Below, one piece after another: positions 22,642-31,862 of a stretch of 38,704 nt of DNA; the first letter of the stretch is position 1; every line of letters begins with the position of its first letter. This stretch comes from Bacteroidota bacterium (GTDB taxonomy: Bacteria > Bacteroidota > Bacteroidia > Bacteroidales > JAADGE01), in assembly GCA_024277895.1 (NCBI GenBank), contig JAJRUH010000037.1, forward strand, positions 1 to 38,704. The letters are read 5' to 3'. The notes beneath the pieces were generated by a model. The model worked only from the letters and a program-made list of their open reading frames with translations. It had not been told where the DNA came from and ran no database searches. The translations under genes were made by a program, and so were the position numbers.

Positions 22642-23859
22642 ATGAACATTCTGCAACTATTTAATAAAGTCCCCTACCCACCCAAAGACGGCGGTTCAGT
22701 TGCCGTTTTTAATTTATCGAAAGGCTTTGCAAAAGCAGGACATTATGTTGATTTATTGTGTTTAAATACTAATAAACATTTTATAAACATTTCGGAAATT
22801 AAAGATAAACTTCCGGAAAATATAAACTTAAAAGCAATAAATATAAATACGGATATTAAAATACTTTTTGCCCTAAAAAATATTATTTTTTCAAATCTGC
22901 CGTATATTGCCGAACGATTTATTTCAAAAGATTTTGAAACAGAACTAATAAATATTCTTAAAACCACATCATACGACATTATTCAAATCGAAGGTTTATA
23001 TATGATGCCGTATATTAATACAATACGAGAATATTCCGAAGCAACAGTTTCATACAGAGCACATAACATCGAAAATGAAATTTGGCAATTAAATCTAAAT
23101 CAAGAAAAAAATATCCTTAAAAAAATATATTTAAAACACCTGACTAAACGACTTAAGAAATTTGAGCTGTCATTTTTAAACACTTATGACATACTTATCC
23201 CAATAACTGCACGCGACGGAGAAATTTTCAAGAAATACGGAAACAAAAAAACCGTGCATATCAGCCCGACAGGAATTGACATAAAAACAGACAACAGCTC
23301 AAAAAAAGATTTTTCCGAAATAAAACTTTTTCATCTTGGTTCACTCGATTGGGTTCCGAATATTGAAGGTTTACAATGGTTCCTGAAAAATATCTGGATA
23401 AAAATAATAAGCAAATATCCCGACCTTCAATTTACCGTTGCAGGAAGAAATGCTTCAAAGGAATTTATAAAAACTCTGAAATCATACAAAAACATAATTT
23501 TTAAAGGAGAAATTGATAATGCAATTGATTTTATGCATAATTACAACATTATGATTGTGCCGTTACTGTCGGGAAGCGGAATGCGAATAAAAATAATTGA
23601 AGGCATGGCATACGGAAATGTTATTATTTCAACTTCAAAAGGAGCAGAAGGAATTAATGCCGAAAACAAAAAAGAAATATTAATTGCCGATAATCCGAAT
23701 GAATTTATACAACAAATTTATTTCGTTCTGAACAATAAAGAAAAAATCAAAACAATATCCGAAGCCGCAAAACAATTTATTTCCGTAAATTTTAATAATT
23801 TTGCAATCTCAAATTCATTATTGAATTTTTATTCTGAAGTTATTAAAACAAATAATTAA
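22642..23859 (+). CDS. Glycosyltransferase family 4-type enzyme
   Basis: 405 residues with the two-Rossmann GT-B layout. The acceptor-side domain opens with NILQLFNKVPYPPKDGGS, including the glycine loop common in GT4 enzymes. The donor-side domain has LFHLGSLDWVPNIEGLQWF, VAGRNAS, the LLSGSGMRIKIIEGMAYG segment with the conserved Glu that contacts the nucleotide-sugar, and GAEGI. It probably transfers an activated sugar to a glycan or lipid on the cytoplasmic face. It starts 10 bp after the LptF-type gene and ends with a single TAA directly followed, in frame, by the GT2 gene. The sugar and acceptor are unknown. Confidence 0.87.
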   Translation: MNILQLFNKVPYPPKDGGSVAVFNLSKGFAKAGHYVDLLCLNTNKHFINISEIKDKLPENINLKAININTDIKILFALKNIIFSNLPYIAERFISKDFETELINILKTTSYDIIQIEGLYMMPYINTIREYSEATVSYRAHNIENEIWQLNLNQEKNILKKIYLKHLTKRLKKFELSFLNTYDILIPITARDGEIFKKYGNKKTVHISPTGIDIKTDNSSKKDFSEIKLFHLGSLDWVPNIEGLQWFLKNIWIKIISKYPDLQFTVAGRNASKEFIKTLKSYKNIIFKGEIDNAIDFMHNYNIMIVPLLSGSGMRIKIIEGMAYGNVIISTSKGAEGINAENKKEILIADNPNEFIQQIYFVLNNKEKIKTISEAAKQFISVNFNNFAISNSLLNFYSEVIKTNN

Positions 23860-25026
23860 TTGGCAATTTTCTTTCAAATACTTTTTTGGTCAGGCGTTTT
23901 TGCAATCTTTCATTCTTACGTTTTGTTTCCGTTTATTTTGAAACTGAAAGCAAAAGATAAAAAAGAAAATACAATTTGTTATACTCTTTCGGATAATTTA
24001 CCGAAAGTATCAATTATTTTAGCTTCATACAACGAAGAAAAAAATATTGAACACAAAATTATCTCAACTTTAGAAACTGACTATCCTTCTGAAAAAATTG
24101 AATTCCTGATAGGTTCGGATAATTCTTCCGATAAAACAAATGAAATTATTCAAAAATATGCTGAAAAATACAAGCAAATAAGATTTTTCCCGTTCAATAA
24201 AAGAACAGGAAAAACAGGAATAATTAATTATCTGAAAAAAGAAACTGAAAATGATTTTTTAATACTTACCGACACAAAAGTATTCTTTAAAAAAGATACA
24301 ATTTTTCAATTAATTAAACACTTCAAAAATACGAACATAAAAATTGTAGGAGGTGTTCTGCAAAATAAGAAAAAAAATACAGATGATATTTCAATTCAGG
24401 AAGATGCATATATGAAACGTGAAATGCTCATAAAATACCGAGAAGGCTTAGTTTATGGCAAATCAACCGGAGTTTTCGGAGCAATTTATGCAATAAGGAA
24501 AGAAAATTTAGTCGATATTCCTTCAAATTTTACGGTTGATGATTTTTATGTCAGTATGAAAGTCGCCGAAAAAAATCAAATAATTATATTTGAAAAAAAT
24601 GCTGTTGCGGAAGAATTAATTACAGGAAATATAAAGGAGGAATTTAAACGAAAGGTCAGAATTGCAACAGGGAATTTTCAAAATATGAAAACTTTTCTTC
24701 ATATTTTAAAGAAACCGTTTTCGGGAACGGCATTTTGCTTTTTCTCGCATAAAATTATACGATGGACAGGACCTTTCATATTATTTTTTGCTTTGATAAG
24801 TAATCTTTTTTTAATAAATATATTATTATATAAAATAACTTTACTGATTTTTACAGTCTCTTTTATTATACCCCCGATAGATTATATGTTTAAAAAAATA
24901 CATATTAATATTAAATTATTTAGATATTTTACACACTTTTACGGAATGAATATTGCCCTTGCAATCGGCTTTCTAAAATATATAAAAGGCATAGAATCAG
25001 CTGTTTGGGAACCTTCAAAACGTTAA
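23860..25026 (+). CDS. Membrane-associated family 2 glycosyltransferase
   Basis: 388 residues if translation begins at the TTG immediately after the GT4 stop; no ATG precedes the catalytic domain. There is one N-terminal transmembrane helix (about 1-27). The GT-A domain opens with KVSIILASYNEEKNIE, with D138 in LTDTK at the DxD position, D227-D228 in TVDDFYVS as the catalytic acidic pair, and RKVRIATGNFQ in place of the usual Q-x-x-RW. Two or three C-terminal transmembrane helices (about 300-370) follow. The layout is that of processive, cellulose-synthase-like or polysaccharide enzymes, but it may act on one sugar only. It shares the reading frame of the upstream GT4 gene and has no spacer, so translational coupling is likely. 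Confidence 0.82.
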   Translation: MAIFFQILFWSGVFAIFHSYVLFPFILKLKAKDKKENTICYTLSDNLPKVSIILASYNEEKNIEHKIISTLETDYPSEKIEFLIGSDNSSDKTNEIIQKYAEKYKQIRFFPFNKRTGKTGIINYLKKETENDFLILTDTKVFFKKDTIFQLIKHFKNTNIKIVGGVLQNKKKNTDDISIQEDAYMKREMLIKYREGLVYGKSTGVFGAIYAIRKENLVDIPSNFTVDDFYVSMKVAEKNQIIIFEKNAVAEELITGNIKEEFKRKVRIATGNFQNMKTFLHILKKPFSGTAFCFFSHKIIRWTGPFILFFALISNLFLINILLYKITLLIFTVSFIIPPIDYMFKKIHINIKLFRYFTHFYGMNIALAIGFLKYIKGIESAVWEPSKR

Positions 25027-25039
25027 ATAAACAATTATA

Positions 25040-26260
25040 ATGACAAAAAATAAACTTAATACCATTGAAGAAGCAATTCAAGCAATAAAAAACGGTGAAA
25101 TTATTATCGTTGTCGATGACGAAGACAGAGAAAACGAAGGCGATTTTATAACTTCGGCAGAATTAATAACTCCTGAGAAAGTGAATTTTATGGCAACACA
25201 CGGCAGAGGTTTAATTTGTGTTCCGCTTCCTGAAACACGATGCGTTGAATTAGATTTGGAATTGATGATAGGAAAACAAAAAAATACATCGCTGCACGAA
25301 ACACCGTTCACTGTTTCAGTTGATTTAATCGGACAAGGATGCACAACCGGAATTTCGGTTCACGATCGTTCAAAAACAATTAAAGCATTAGTAGATGATA
25401 CAACTACTCCCGGAGAACTTGGTCGTCCCGGGCATATTTTTCCGCTTAAAGCAAAAAATATGGGCGTTTTAAGACGTACCGGACATACCGAAGCTACCGT
25501 TGATTTAACAAATTTAGCCGGTTTAAAATCCGGCGGTGTTTTGGTTGAAATTATGAATGAAGACGGAACGATGGCTCGTTTGCCCGATTTATTTAAAGTT
25601 GCGGAACGCTTTAATCTTAAGATAGTTACTATTAAAGATTTAATTGCATACAGATTAAAAACCGAAAGCTTAATTGACAGGGGTGAAAGAGTAAAACTTC
25701 CCACAAAATACGGTAATTTTGAATTAATACCATACCAACAACTGTCGAACGGCTTGGAACATTCGGCACTTATCAAAGGCGAATGGAAAAAAGACGAACC
25801 GGTACTGGTAAGGGTACACTCATCCTGTATAACCGGCGATATTTTCGGTTCAAAAAGATGCGATTGCGGCGATCAACTTCATGAAGCTTTACGAATGGTC
25901 GAAAAAGAAGGAAAAGGCGTAGTATTATATATGAACCAAGAAGGCAGAGGTATCGGTTATTTAAATAAAATAAAAACATACAAATTGCAGGAACAAGGAT
26001 ATGATACCGTTGAAGCTAATCATAAACTCGGTTTCGATGATGATGAACGCGACTACGGTGTCGGTGCCCAAATTTTAAGAGATCTCGGCATTTGTAAGAT
26101 ACGACTTATGACTAATAACCCGGTAAAAAGAGCAGGTTTGGAAGGATACGGTTTAGAAATTACAGAAACTGTACCGATTGAAATTCCGACAAATAAATAC
26201 AATCATTTTTATATGGAAACCAAAAAAACTAAGATGGGACATAATTTGCACAAATTATAA
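25040..26260 (+). CDS. ribBA: Bifunctional DHBP synthase / GTP cyclohydrolase II
   Basis: 406 residues, full length for RibBA; supplies both precursors of riboflavin. The N-terminal DHBP synthase (about 1-205) has the metal/substrate loop [11 protein letters not shown] (26-36) and [10 protein letters not shown], plus [14 protein letters not shown]. The C-terminal GTP cyclohydrolase II (about 210-406) has the zinc cysteines C263, C274 and C276 ([16 protein letters not shown]), then [14 protein letters not shown] and [15 protein letters not shown]. Both active sites look complete. It lies 13 bp after the GT2 gene; no FMN-riboswitch-like leader is seen in that short gap, so control would be from the operon promoter or internal. 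Confidence 0.95.
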   Translation: MTKNKLNTIEEAIQAIKNGEIIIVVDDEDRENEGDFITSAELITPEKVNFMATHGRGLICVPLPETRCVELDLELMIGKQKNTSLHETPFTVSVDLIGQGCTTGISVHDRSKTIKALVDDTTTPGELGRPGHIFPLKAKNMGVLRRTGHTEATVDLTNLAGLKSGGVLVEIMNEDGTMARLPDLFKVAERFNLKIVTIKDLIAYRLKTESLIDRGERVKLPTKYGNFELIPYQQLSNGLEHSALIKGEWKKDEPVLVRVHSSCITGDIFGSKRCDCGDQLHEALRMVEKEGKGVVLYMNQEGRGIGYLNKIKTYKLQEQGYDTVEANHKLGFDDDERDYGVGAQILRDLGICKIRLMTNNPVKRAGLEGYGLEITETVPIEIPTNKYNHFYMETKKTKMGHNLHKL

Positions 26261-26282
26261 ATATTAATTCCTGCTGTTTAAT

Positions 26283-27179
26283 ATGAAAAAATATGATGTT
26301 GCAGTTCTCACAAAAAAAGGATTTTTCGAACCTGAAAATCCCGATTGGTATGCAAAGCAAGCAATAAAAGAAGATGAATTTGTTTTGAAAGCTCTTGAAA
26401 AAAAAGGACTGAAAGTTATCAGAACATATTGGGACAATCCGGATTTTAATTTTTCTGAAGTAAATATTACGCTTTTCAGAACTATTTGGGATTATTTTAA
26501 TCGCTTTCAAGAATTTTCTGCTTGGATGAACAAAGTAAAGAATCAAACAAAACTTATTAATCCGCCTGAAATTATCTTTGAAAACATTGACAAGCACTAT
26601 CTTAAAAAACTATCTGACAACGGAATAAATATTCCTCCTACTTTTTTTATAAACAAAGGGGACAGACGTTCATTAAAAGAACTTCATAAAGAATTTAACT
26701 TATCGGAAAGTGTTTTAAAACCGTGCGTTTCGGGTGCGGGAAGACATACCTACAAACTTTCGCAAAAAAATTTATTTCAATATAAAGAAATTTACCGTAA
26801 ATTAATTTCGGAAGAAGACATGATGCTGCAAGAATTTCAACATAACATATACAAAAAAGGCGAACTCGCATTTATGATGTTCGACGGAAAATTCAGCCAT
26901 GCAGTTCTGAAAAAAGGAAAAAAAGGCGATTTTCGTGTTCAGGATGATTTCGGAGGCAGTGTTTTTGAGTATAAACCTTCCGTTGAAGAAATTGAATTTG
27001 CCGAAAAAGTAGTTTCTGCCGTTAAACCTTTGCCTGTTTATGCAAGAGTTGATATAATAACAGACAACAATAACAAACCGGCAATAGGAGAAATTGAACT
27101 TATAGAACCCGAATTATGGTTCCGTTTCTATCCTCCTGCAGCCGATTTATTGGCAGATGCAATTATTAAATTACTTTAA
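26283..27179 (+). CDS. ATP-grasp superfamily ligase of unknown substrate
   Basis: 298 residues, cytoplasmic, no signal peptide. The fold is suggested by the pre-ATP-grasp opening (KKYDVAVLTKKG), FRTIWDYF, then the ATP-binding part SVLKPCVSGAGRHTYKL with the conserved Lys, the MMLQEFQHNI segment, and the late metal-binding block GEIELIEPELWF. This resembles RimK/glutathione-synthetase-like enzymes and the DcsG-type stand-alone ligases. Such enzymes join a carboxylate to an amine through an acyl phosphate. I cannot name the substrate. It follows ribBA by 22 bp and ends convergently, overlapping the DUF3467 gene by 4 bp. Confidence 0.75.
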   Translation: MKKYDVAVLTKKGFFEPENPDWYAKQAIKEDEFVLKALEKKGLKVIRTYWDNPDFNFSEVNITLFRTIWDYFNRFQEFSAWMNKVKNQTKLINPPEIIFENIDKHYLKKLSDNGINIPPTFFINKGDRRSLKELHKEFNLSESVLKPCVSGAGRHTYKLSQKNLFQYKEIYRKLISEEDMMLQEFQHNIYKKGELAFMMFDGKFSHAVLKKGKKGDFRVQDDFGGSVFEYKPSVEEIEFAEKVVSAVKPLPVYARVDIITDNNNKPAIGEIELIEPELWFRFYPPAADLLADAIIKLL

Positions 27180-27487
27180 GCTTTTGCTGTCGGTCCGCCG
27201 AAATTCATCGGAATTTGCGGTCCTTTTTGCTCTTTTATTTCACCGAAAGCTTGTTCGTATTTTCGAATATTATCTCCCAAAGCTTTTAATAATCTTTTAG
27301 CATTATCCGGTGATAAAATTATACGAGATTTTACAGGTGCTTTTGGGATACCCGGCATCATTCTGACAAAATCAATGATAAATTCCGATCCGGAATGTGA
27401 TATCACAGCTAAATTAGAGTATATACCTTGTGCAATATCTGCTGAAAGTTCGATATTTAAACCGTTTTTGTTGTCTTGTTGTTCCAT
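27176..27487 (-). CDS. DUF3467 family protein
   Basis: 103 residues, small and soluble. The DUF3467 family is recognisable from IELSADIAQGIYSNLAVISH, FIIDFVRMMPG and SRIILSPDNAKRLLKALGDN. The function is unknown. It lies downstream of rpoC in the same direction, 83 bp away with a terminator-like hairpin in between, so it would get either read-through or its own transcripts. Its stop overlaps that of the convergent ATP-grasp gene by 4 bp. I recall this gene following rpoC in other Bacteroidetes, which hints at a link to gene expression but proves nothing. Confidence 0.85.
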   Translation of the reverse strand: MEQQDNKNGLNIELSADIAQGIYSNLAVISHSGSEFIIDFVRMMPGIPKAPVKSRIILSPDNAKRLLKALGDNIRKYEQAFGEIKEQKGPQIPMNFGGPTAKA

Positions 27488-27507
27488 AATTATTATTTTT
27501 ATTGAAA

Positions 27508-27535
27508 AAAGGTCAAGCCTTACGACCCGACCTTT
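27508..27535 (-). terminator. Terminator-like hairpin after rpoC
   Basis: AAAGGTC and GACCTTT form a 7-bp stem with a 14-nt loop, and on the minus strand the 3' arm runs into TTTTTT. It lies 36 bp beyond the rpoC stop and 20 bp before the DUF3467 start, so it could end most rpoBC transcripts while letting some through. Confidence 0.55.
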
Positions 27536-27570
27536 ATTTATTTTAAATTAGTTATTCTTCTGATTAAAAA

Positions 27571-30500
27571 TCAATTATTCTTTTCTTCATTTAATTTGTC
27601 CAATTCTTCTTTTGAACCCACAATCATTGTCCTATATTCTTTCATACCGGTTCCGGCAGGAATTTTATGTCCTACAATAACATTTTCTTTCAAACCGAGT
27701 AAATAATCTGTTTTTCCGGAAATTGCCGCCATATTAAGAACTTTTGTCGTTTCTTGAAATGATGCTGATGATAAGAAACTCTTAGTTCCCAAAGACGCTT
27801 TTGTAATTCCCTGCAACACAGGTCGTGATGTTGCCTGAACGGCATCTCGTGCGGTCATTTGTTTCAAATCTTTACGTTTCAGCATAGAATTTTCATTTCT
27901 CAATTTTCTGTTAGAAATAATTTCTCCTGCTTTATAGTTTTGAGAATCTCCGGCATCTTCGATTACTTTCATTCCGTAAATATTATCATTTTCATCAATA
28001 AAATCCCATTTATCAACAATTTCTTTTTCACGGAAAATAGTATCACCTGTATCCTCAATTTCAACTTTTTTCATCATTTGTCTGACAATGACTTCAAAAT
28101 GTTTATCATTAATTTTTACACCTTGTAAACGATAAACTTCCTGAACTTCATTAACAATATGTTCCTGAACTTTTGTTGCACCTTTAATATCAAGTATATC
28201 GTCCGGTGTAACAGCACCGTCAGACAGAGGCGTTCCAGCTTTAACAAAATCGCCGGGTTGTACTAAAATTTGTTTTGATAAAGAAATAAAATATTTCTTA
28301 GTATCGCCGGTTTTAGATGTTATTACGACACCTTTTTTACCTCTTTTAATTTTATCAAAAGAAATAATACCGTCAATTTCAGCTACTGTTGCAGGATTTG
28401 AAGGATTTCTGGCTTCTACAAGTTCTGTAACTCTCGGAAGACCACCTGTAATATCGCCTGCTTTACCTGCCATTCTCGGAATTTTTGCAATATTATCACC
28501 TTGAATAATTTTATCCCCGTCACTAACAGTAAGGTGCGAACCTACAGGTAAGTTATAAGTCATCAAATCTTTTCCGTCTTTATCCAAAATAACAACTTCA
28601 GGATTTTTACGTTTATCCTTTGTTTCAATAATTACTTTTTCAATAAAGTTTGTTTGTTCGTCTTTCTCAATTTTATATGTAATACCTTCTTTAAGATTTC
28701 TTAATTCAATATTTCCTGTAAATTCAGAAATAATCAACGCATTATAGGGATCCCATTCACAAATTAATTCACCTCTTTTAATTTCACCGGGTTTTACATA
28801 TAATCTTGCACCGTAGGGTATTGAATAGCTTGTAAGTTGAATGCCGGTATTTTTATCAAAAACTTTCATTTCAGTCATACGACTGACGACAATATGGTGT
28901 TTTTTACCATCTTTTTCAGTGTCAACCGTTCTCAATTCTTCAAACTCACAAATTCCGTCATATTTTGCAGAAATACTGTTTTCGGAAGCTGCACCGCCGG
29001 CAACACCGCCAACGTGGAAAGTACGAAGTGTCAACTGAGTACCCGGCTCGCCGATAGATTGAGCAGCAATAACCCCGATAGCTTCGCCTCTTTGTACCAT
29101 TCTTCCGGTAGATAAATTTCTGCCGTAACATTTCGCACAAACTCCTTGTCTTGTTTCGCAAGTAAGTACCGAACGTATTTCAACTGTTTCAATCGGAGAA
29201 TTTTGAATTTCCTGAGCAATTTCTTCCGTAATTTCTTCTCCGGCAGCAATAATTAAATAATTTTCATTCGGGTGATAGATATTATGAACAGTAGTTCTTC
29301 CGAGAATTCGTTCGTAAAGAGTTTCAACAACGTCATCTTTGTTCATAATTGTTGTTGCTTCCAAACCTCTTAATGTTCCGCAATCTTCTTCAGTAATAAC
29401 CACATCCTGAGCTACATCAACTAAACGTCGTGTCAAATATCCTGCATCAGCAGTTTTCAATGCCGTATCAGCCAAACCTTTACGAGCACCATGGGTAGAG
29501 ACAAAATATTCTAAAACAGATAATCCCTCTTTAAAATTGGACAAAATCGGGTTTTCAATAATTTGTCCTGTTGTTGCACCGGATTTCTGAGGTTTAGCCA
29601 TTAAGCCTCTCATTCCGGATAACTGGCGAATTTGTTCTCTTGAACCCCGAGCACCGGAATCCAACATCATATATACAGAGTTAAAACCGTCCTTATCTTT
29701 ACTGATTGTATTCATTACCTGTTGAGTCAGGCGAGCATTCGTATGTGTCCAAATATCAATAATTTGATTATAGCGTTCATTATTTGCAATAAATCCCATA
29801 TTGAAGTTATTCATAACTTCTTCAACCAAACGATAACCTTCATCAACTAATTCTTGTTTTACATCCGGAATAATAACATCACCGAGATTAAATGATAATC
29901 CGCCTTCAAATGCCATTTTATATCCTAAACTCTTAATATCATCAAGAAATTTTGCAGTTTTAGAAGTTCCGCAAATCTTTAATATATTTCCGATAATAGT
30001 TCTTAATGATTTTTTTGTTAAGACTTCATTAACATAGGCTACTTCTTCAGGAATATGTTGGTTAAATATAACACGACCGACAGTAGTTTCAATAATTTTA
30101 TCTTTTATTAAAACTTTTATTTCGGCATGCATATCCACAGCATCTTCATTAAGTGCTATAATAACTTCCTCGGAAGAATAAAAAGTTAAACCGGCCCCTT
30201 TAATCGGATTTTCTTTTGTAGATTTCTTAGGTTTAGTAATATAATAAAGCCCTAAAACCATATCTTGAGAAGGAACCGTAACCGGAGCACCGTTGGCGGG
30301 ATTCAAAATATTATGTGATGCTAACATTAAAACTTGCGCTTCTAAAACAGCAGCATTACCCAAAGGTAAATGGACTGCCATTTGGTCTCCGTCAAAATCG
30401 GCGTTAAAACCTGTACAGACTAACGGATGTAATTGAATTGCTTTCCCTTCAATTAATTTTGGCTGAAATGCTTGAATACCAAGTTTATGCAGTGTTGGTG

Positions 30501-31812
30501 CACGGTTTAACAGTATAGGATGCCCTTTTAAAATATTTTCTAAAATATCCCATACTACAGCATCTCTTCTGTCAACAATTTTTTTAGCAGATTTAACTGT
30601 TTTTACAATTCCTCTTTCGATTAATTTTCTAATAATAAAGGGTTTATAAAGTTCTGCCGCCATTTCTTTCGGAATACCGCATTCATGCAGTTTTAATTCC
30701 GGACCGACAACAATAACAGAACGCGCAGAATAATCAACACGTTTACCAAGCAGATTTTGTCTGAAACGACCTTGTTTTCCTTTCAAACTGTCACTTAAAG
30801 ATTTAAGGGGTCTGTTTGCTTCAGTTGTAACAGCACTTGATTTACGAGAGTTGTCAAATAATGAATCAACGGCTTCCTGAAGCATTCTTTTTTCATTTCT
30901 TAAAATGACTTCGGGAGCTTTAATTTCAATTAATCGTTTTAATCTGTTATTTCTTATAATTACTCGTCGGTATAAATCATTTAAATCGGAAGTTGCAAAG
31001 CGTCCTCCGTCAAGAGGAACCAAAGGTCTTAACTCAGGAGGAATTACGGGTAAAACCTTTACAATCATCCATTCAGGTTTATTAATATTTTTTGAAGCAT
31101 TGAATGCATTAATAACATTTAATCTTTTTAAAGCCTGACTTTTTCGTTGTTGAGAAGTTTCGGTATTCGCTGCAGCACGAAGATCAATTGCTAATTGTGT
31201 TAAATCAATTTTAGCAAGCATTTGTTCAATTGCTTCCGCTCCCATTTTTGCAATAAACTTATTCGGATCATCATCAGGAAGCATATGATTATCTTTAGGC
31301 AAGGAATCTATAATTTCGATATATTCTTCTTCCGAAAGGAAATCCATAACATTAACACCGTCTTCTTCTTTAACACCCGGTTGAATTACAACATATTTTT
31401 CGTAATAAATAATTGAGTTCAGTTTTTTTGTGGGAATACCGAGAAGATAACCTAATTTGTTGGGTAATGAACGAAAATACCATAAATGAACGACCGGAAC
31501 AACCAATGAAATGTGTCCTCTTCTTTCACGTCTGACTTTTTTTTCTGTAACTTCTACCCCACATCGATCACATACGATTCCCTTGTACCGAATTCTTTTA
31601 TACTTCCCGCAATGACATTCATAATCTTTCACGGGACCGAAAATTCTTTCGCAAAATAAACCGTCGCGTTCAGGTTTATATGTTCTGTAATTTATTGTTT
31701 CAGGTTTTAATACTTCACCGTAAGAATGTTCTAAAATTTCTTCGGGAGAAGCTAAACTAATGACAATTTTTGAGAAATTATTATCAGCGTTATTCTTTTG
31801 TCTGAAAGCCAT
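27571..31812 (-). CDS. rpoC: RNA polymerase beta' subunit
   Basis: 1413 residues, normal for the phylum. The N-terminal zinc site has C66, C68, C81 and C84. The catalytic NADFDGDQ motif binds magnesium through D472, D474 and D476. The second zinc site includes [11 protein letters not shown] (about residues 880-900). The trigger-loop/bridge-helix region with the GARGS and [19 protein letters not shown] segments is complete. With beta, alpha and the omega encoded at 13700 it forms the core polymerase. It is 50 bp downstream of rpoB and its stop is followed by a terminator-like hairpin. There are no frameshifts or insertions visible. Confidence 0.98.
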   Translation of the reverse strand: MAFRQKNNADNNFSKIVISLASPEEILEHSYGEVLKPETINYRTYKPERDGLFCERIFGPVKDYECHCGKYKRIRYKGIVCDRCGVEVTEKKVRRERRGHISLVVPVVHLWYFRSLPNKLGYLLGIPTKKLNSIIYYEKYVVIQPGVKEEDGVNVMDFLSEEEYIEIIDSLPKDNHMLPDDDPNKFIAKMGAEAIEQMLAKIDLTQLAIDLRAAANTETSQQRKSQALKRLNVINAFNASKNINKPEWMIVKVLPVIPPELRPLVPLDGGRFATSDLNDLYRRVIIRNNRLKRLIEIKAPEVILRNEKRMLQEAVDSLFDNSRKSSAVTTEANRPLKSLSDSLKGKQGRFRQNLLGKRVDYSARSVIVVGPELKLHECGIPKEMAAELYKPFIIRKLIERGIVKTVKSAKKIVDRRDAVVWDILENILKGHPILLNRAPTLHKLGIQAFQPKLIEGKAIQLHPLVCTGFNADFDGDQMAVHLPLGNAAVLEAQVLMLASHNILNPANGAPVTVPSQDMVLGLYYITKPKKSTKENPIKGAGLTFYSSEEVIIALNEDAVDMHAEIKVLIKDKIIETTVGRVIFNQHIPEEVAYVNEVLTKKSLRTIIGNILKICGTSKTAKFLDDIKSLGYKMAFEGGLSFNLGDVIIPDVKQELVDEGYRLVEEVMNNFNMGFIANNERYNQIIDIWTHTNARLTQQVMNTISKDKDGFNSVYMMLDSGARGSREQIRQLSGMRGLMAKPQKSGATTGQIIENPILSNFKEGLSVLEYFVSTHGARKGLADTALKTADAGYLTRRLVDVAQDVVITEEDCGTLRGLEATTIMNKDDVVETLYERILGRTTVHNIYHPNENYLIIAAGEEITEEIAQEIQNSPIETVEIRSVLTCETRQGVCAKCYGRNLSTGRMVQRGEAIGVIAAQSIGEPGTQLTLRTFHVGGVAGGAASENSISAKYDGICEFEELRTVDTEKDGKKHHIVVSRMTEMKVFDKNTGIQLTSYSIPYGARLYVKPGEIKRGELICEWDPYNALIISEFTGNIELRNLKEGITYKIEKDEQTNFIEKVIIETKDKRKNPEVVILDKDGKDLMTYNLPVGSHLTVSDGDKIIQGDNIAKIPRMAGKAGDITGGLPRVTELVEARNPSNPATVAEIDGIISFDKIKRGKKGVVITSKTGDTKKYFISLSKQILVQPGDFVKAGTPLSDGAVTPDDILDIKGATKVQEHIVNEVQEVYRLQGVKINDKHFEVIVRQMMKKVEIEDTGDTIFREKEIVDKWDFIDENDNIYGMKVIEDAGDSQNYKAGEIISNRKLRNENSMLKRKDLKQMTARDAVQATSRPVLQGITKASLGTKSFLSSASFQETTKVLNMAAISGKTDYLLGLKENVIVGHKIPAGTGMKEYRTMIVGSKEELDKLNEEKNN

Positions 31813-31862
31813 ATTTTTATATTAAAATGTAATTAGATAAATGAATTTGTATTTACAATTGG

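Noticed and set aside
25360-25776. A 138-codon antisense frame inside ribBA
   Set aside because: It is the complement of a conserved enzyme in which both active sites are intact; the frame has no recognisable motif and no start signal. The antisense frames in the kinase, rpoB and rpoC were rejected for the same reason.
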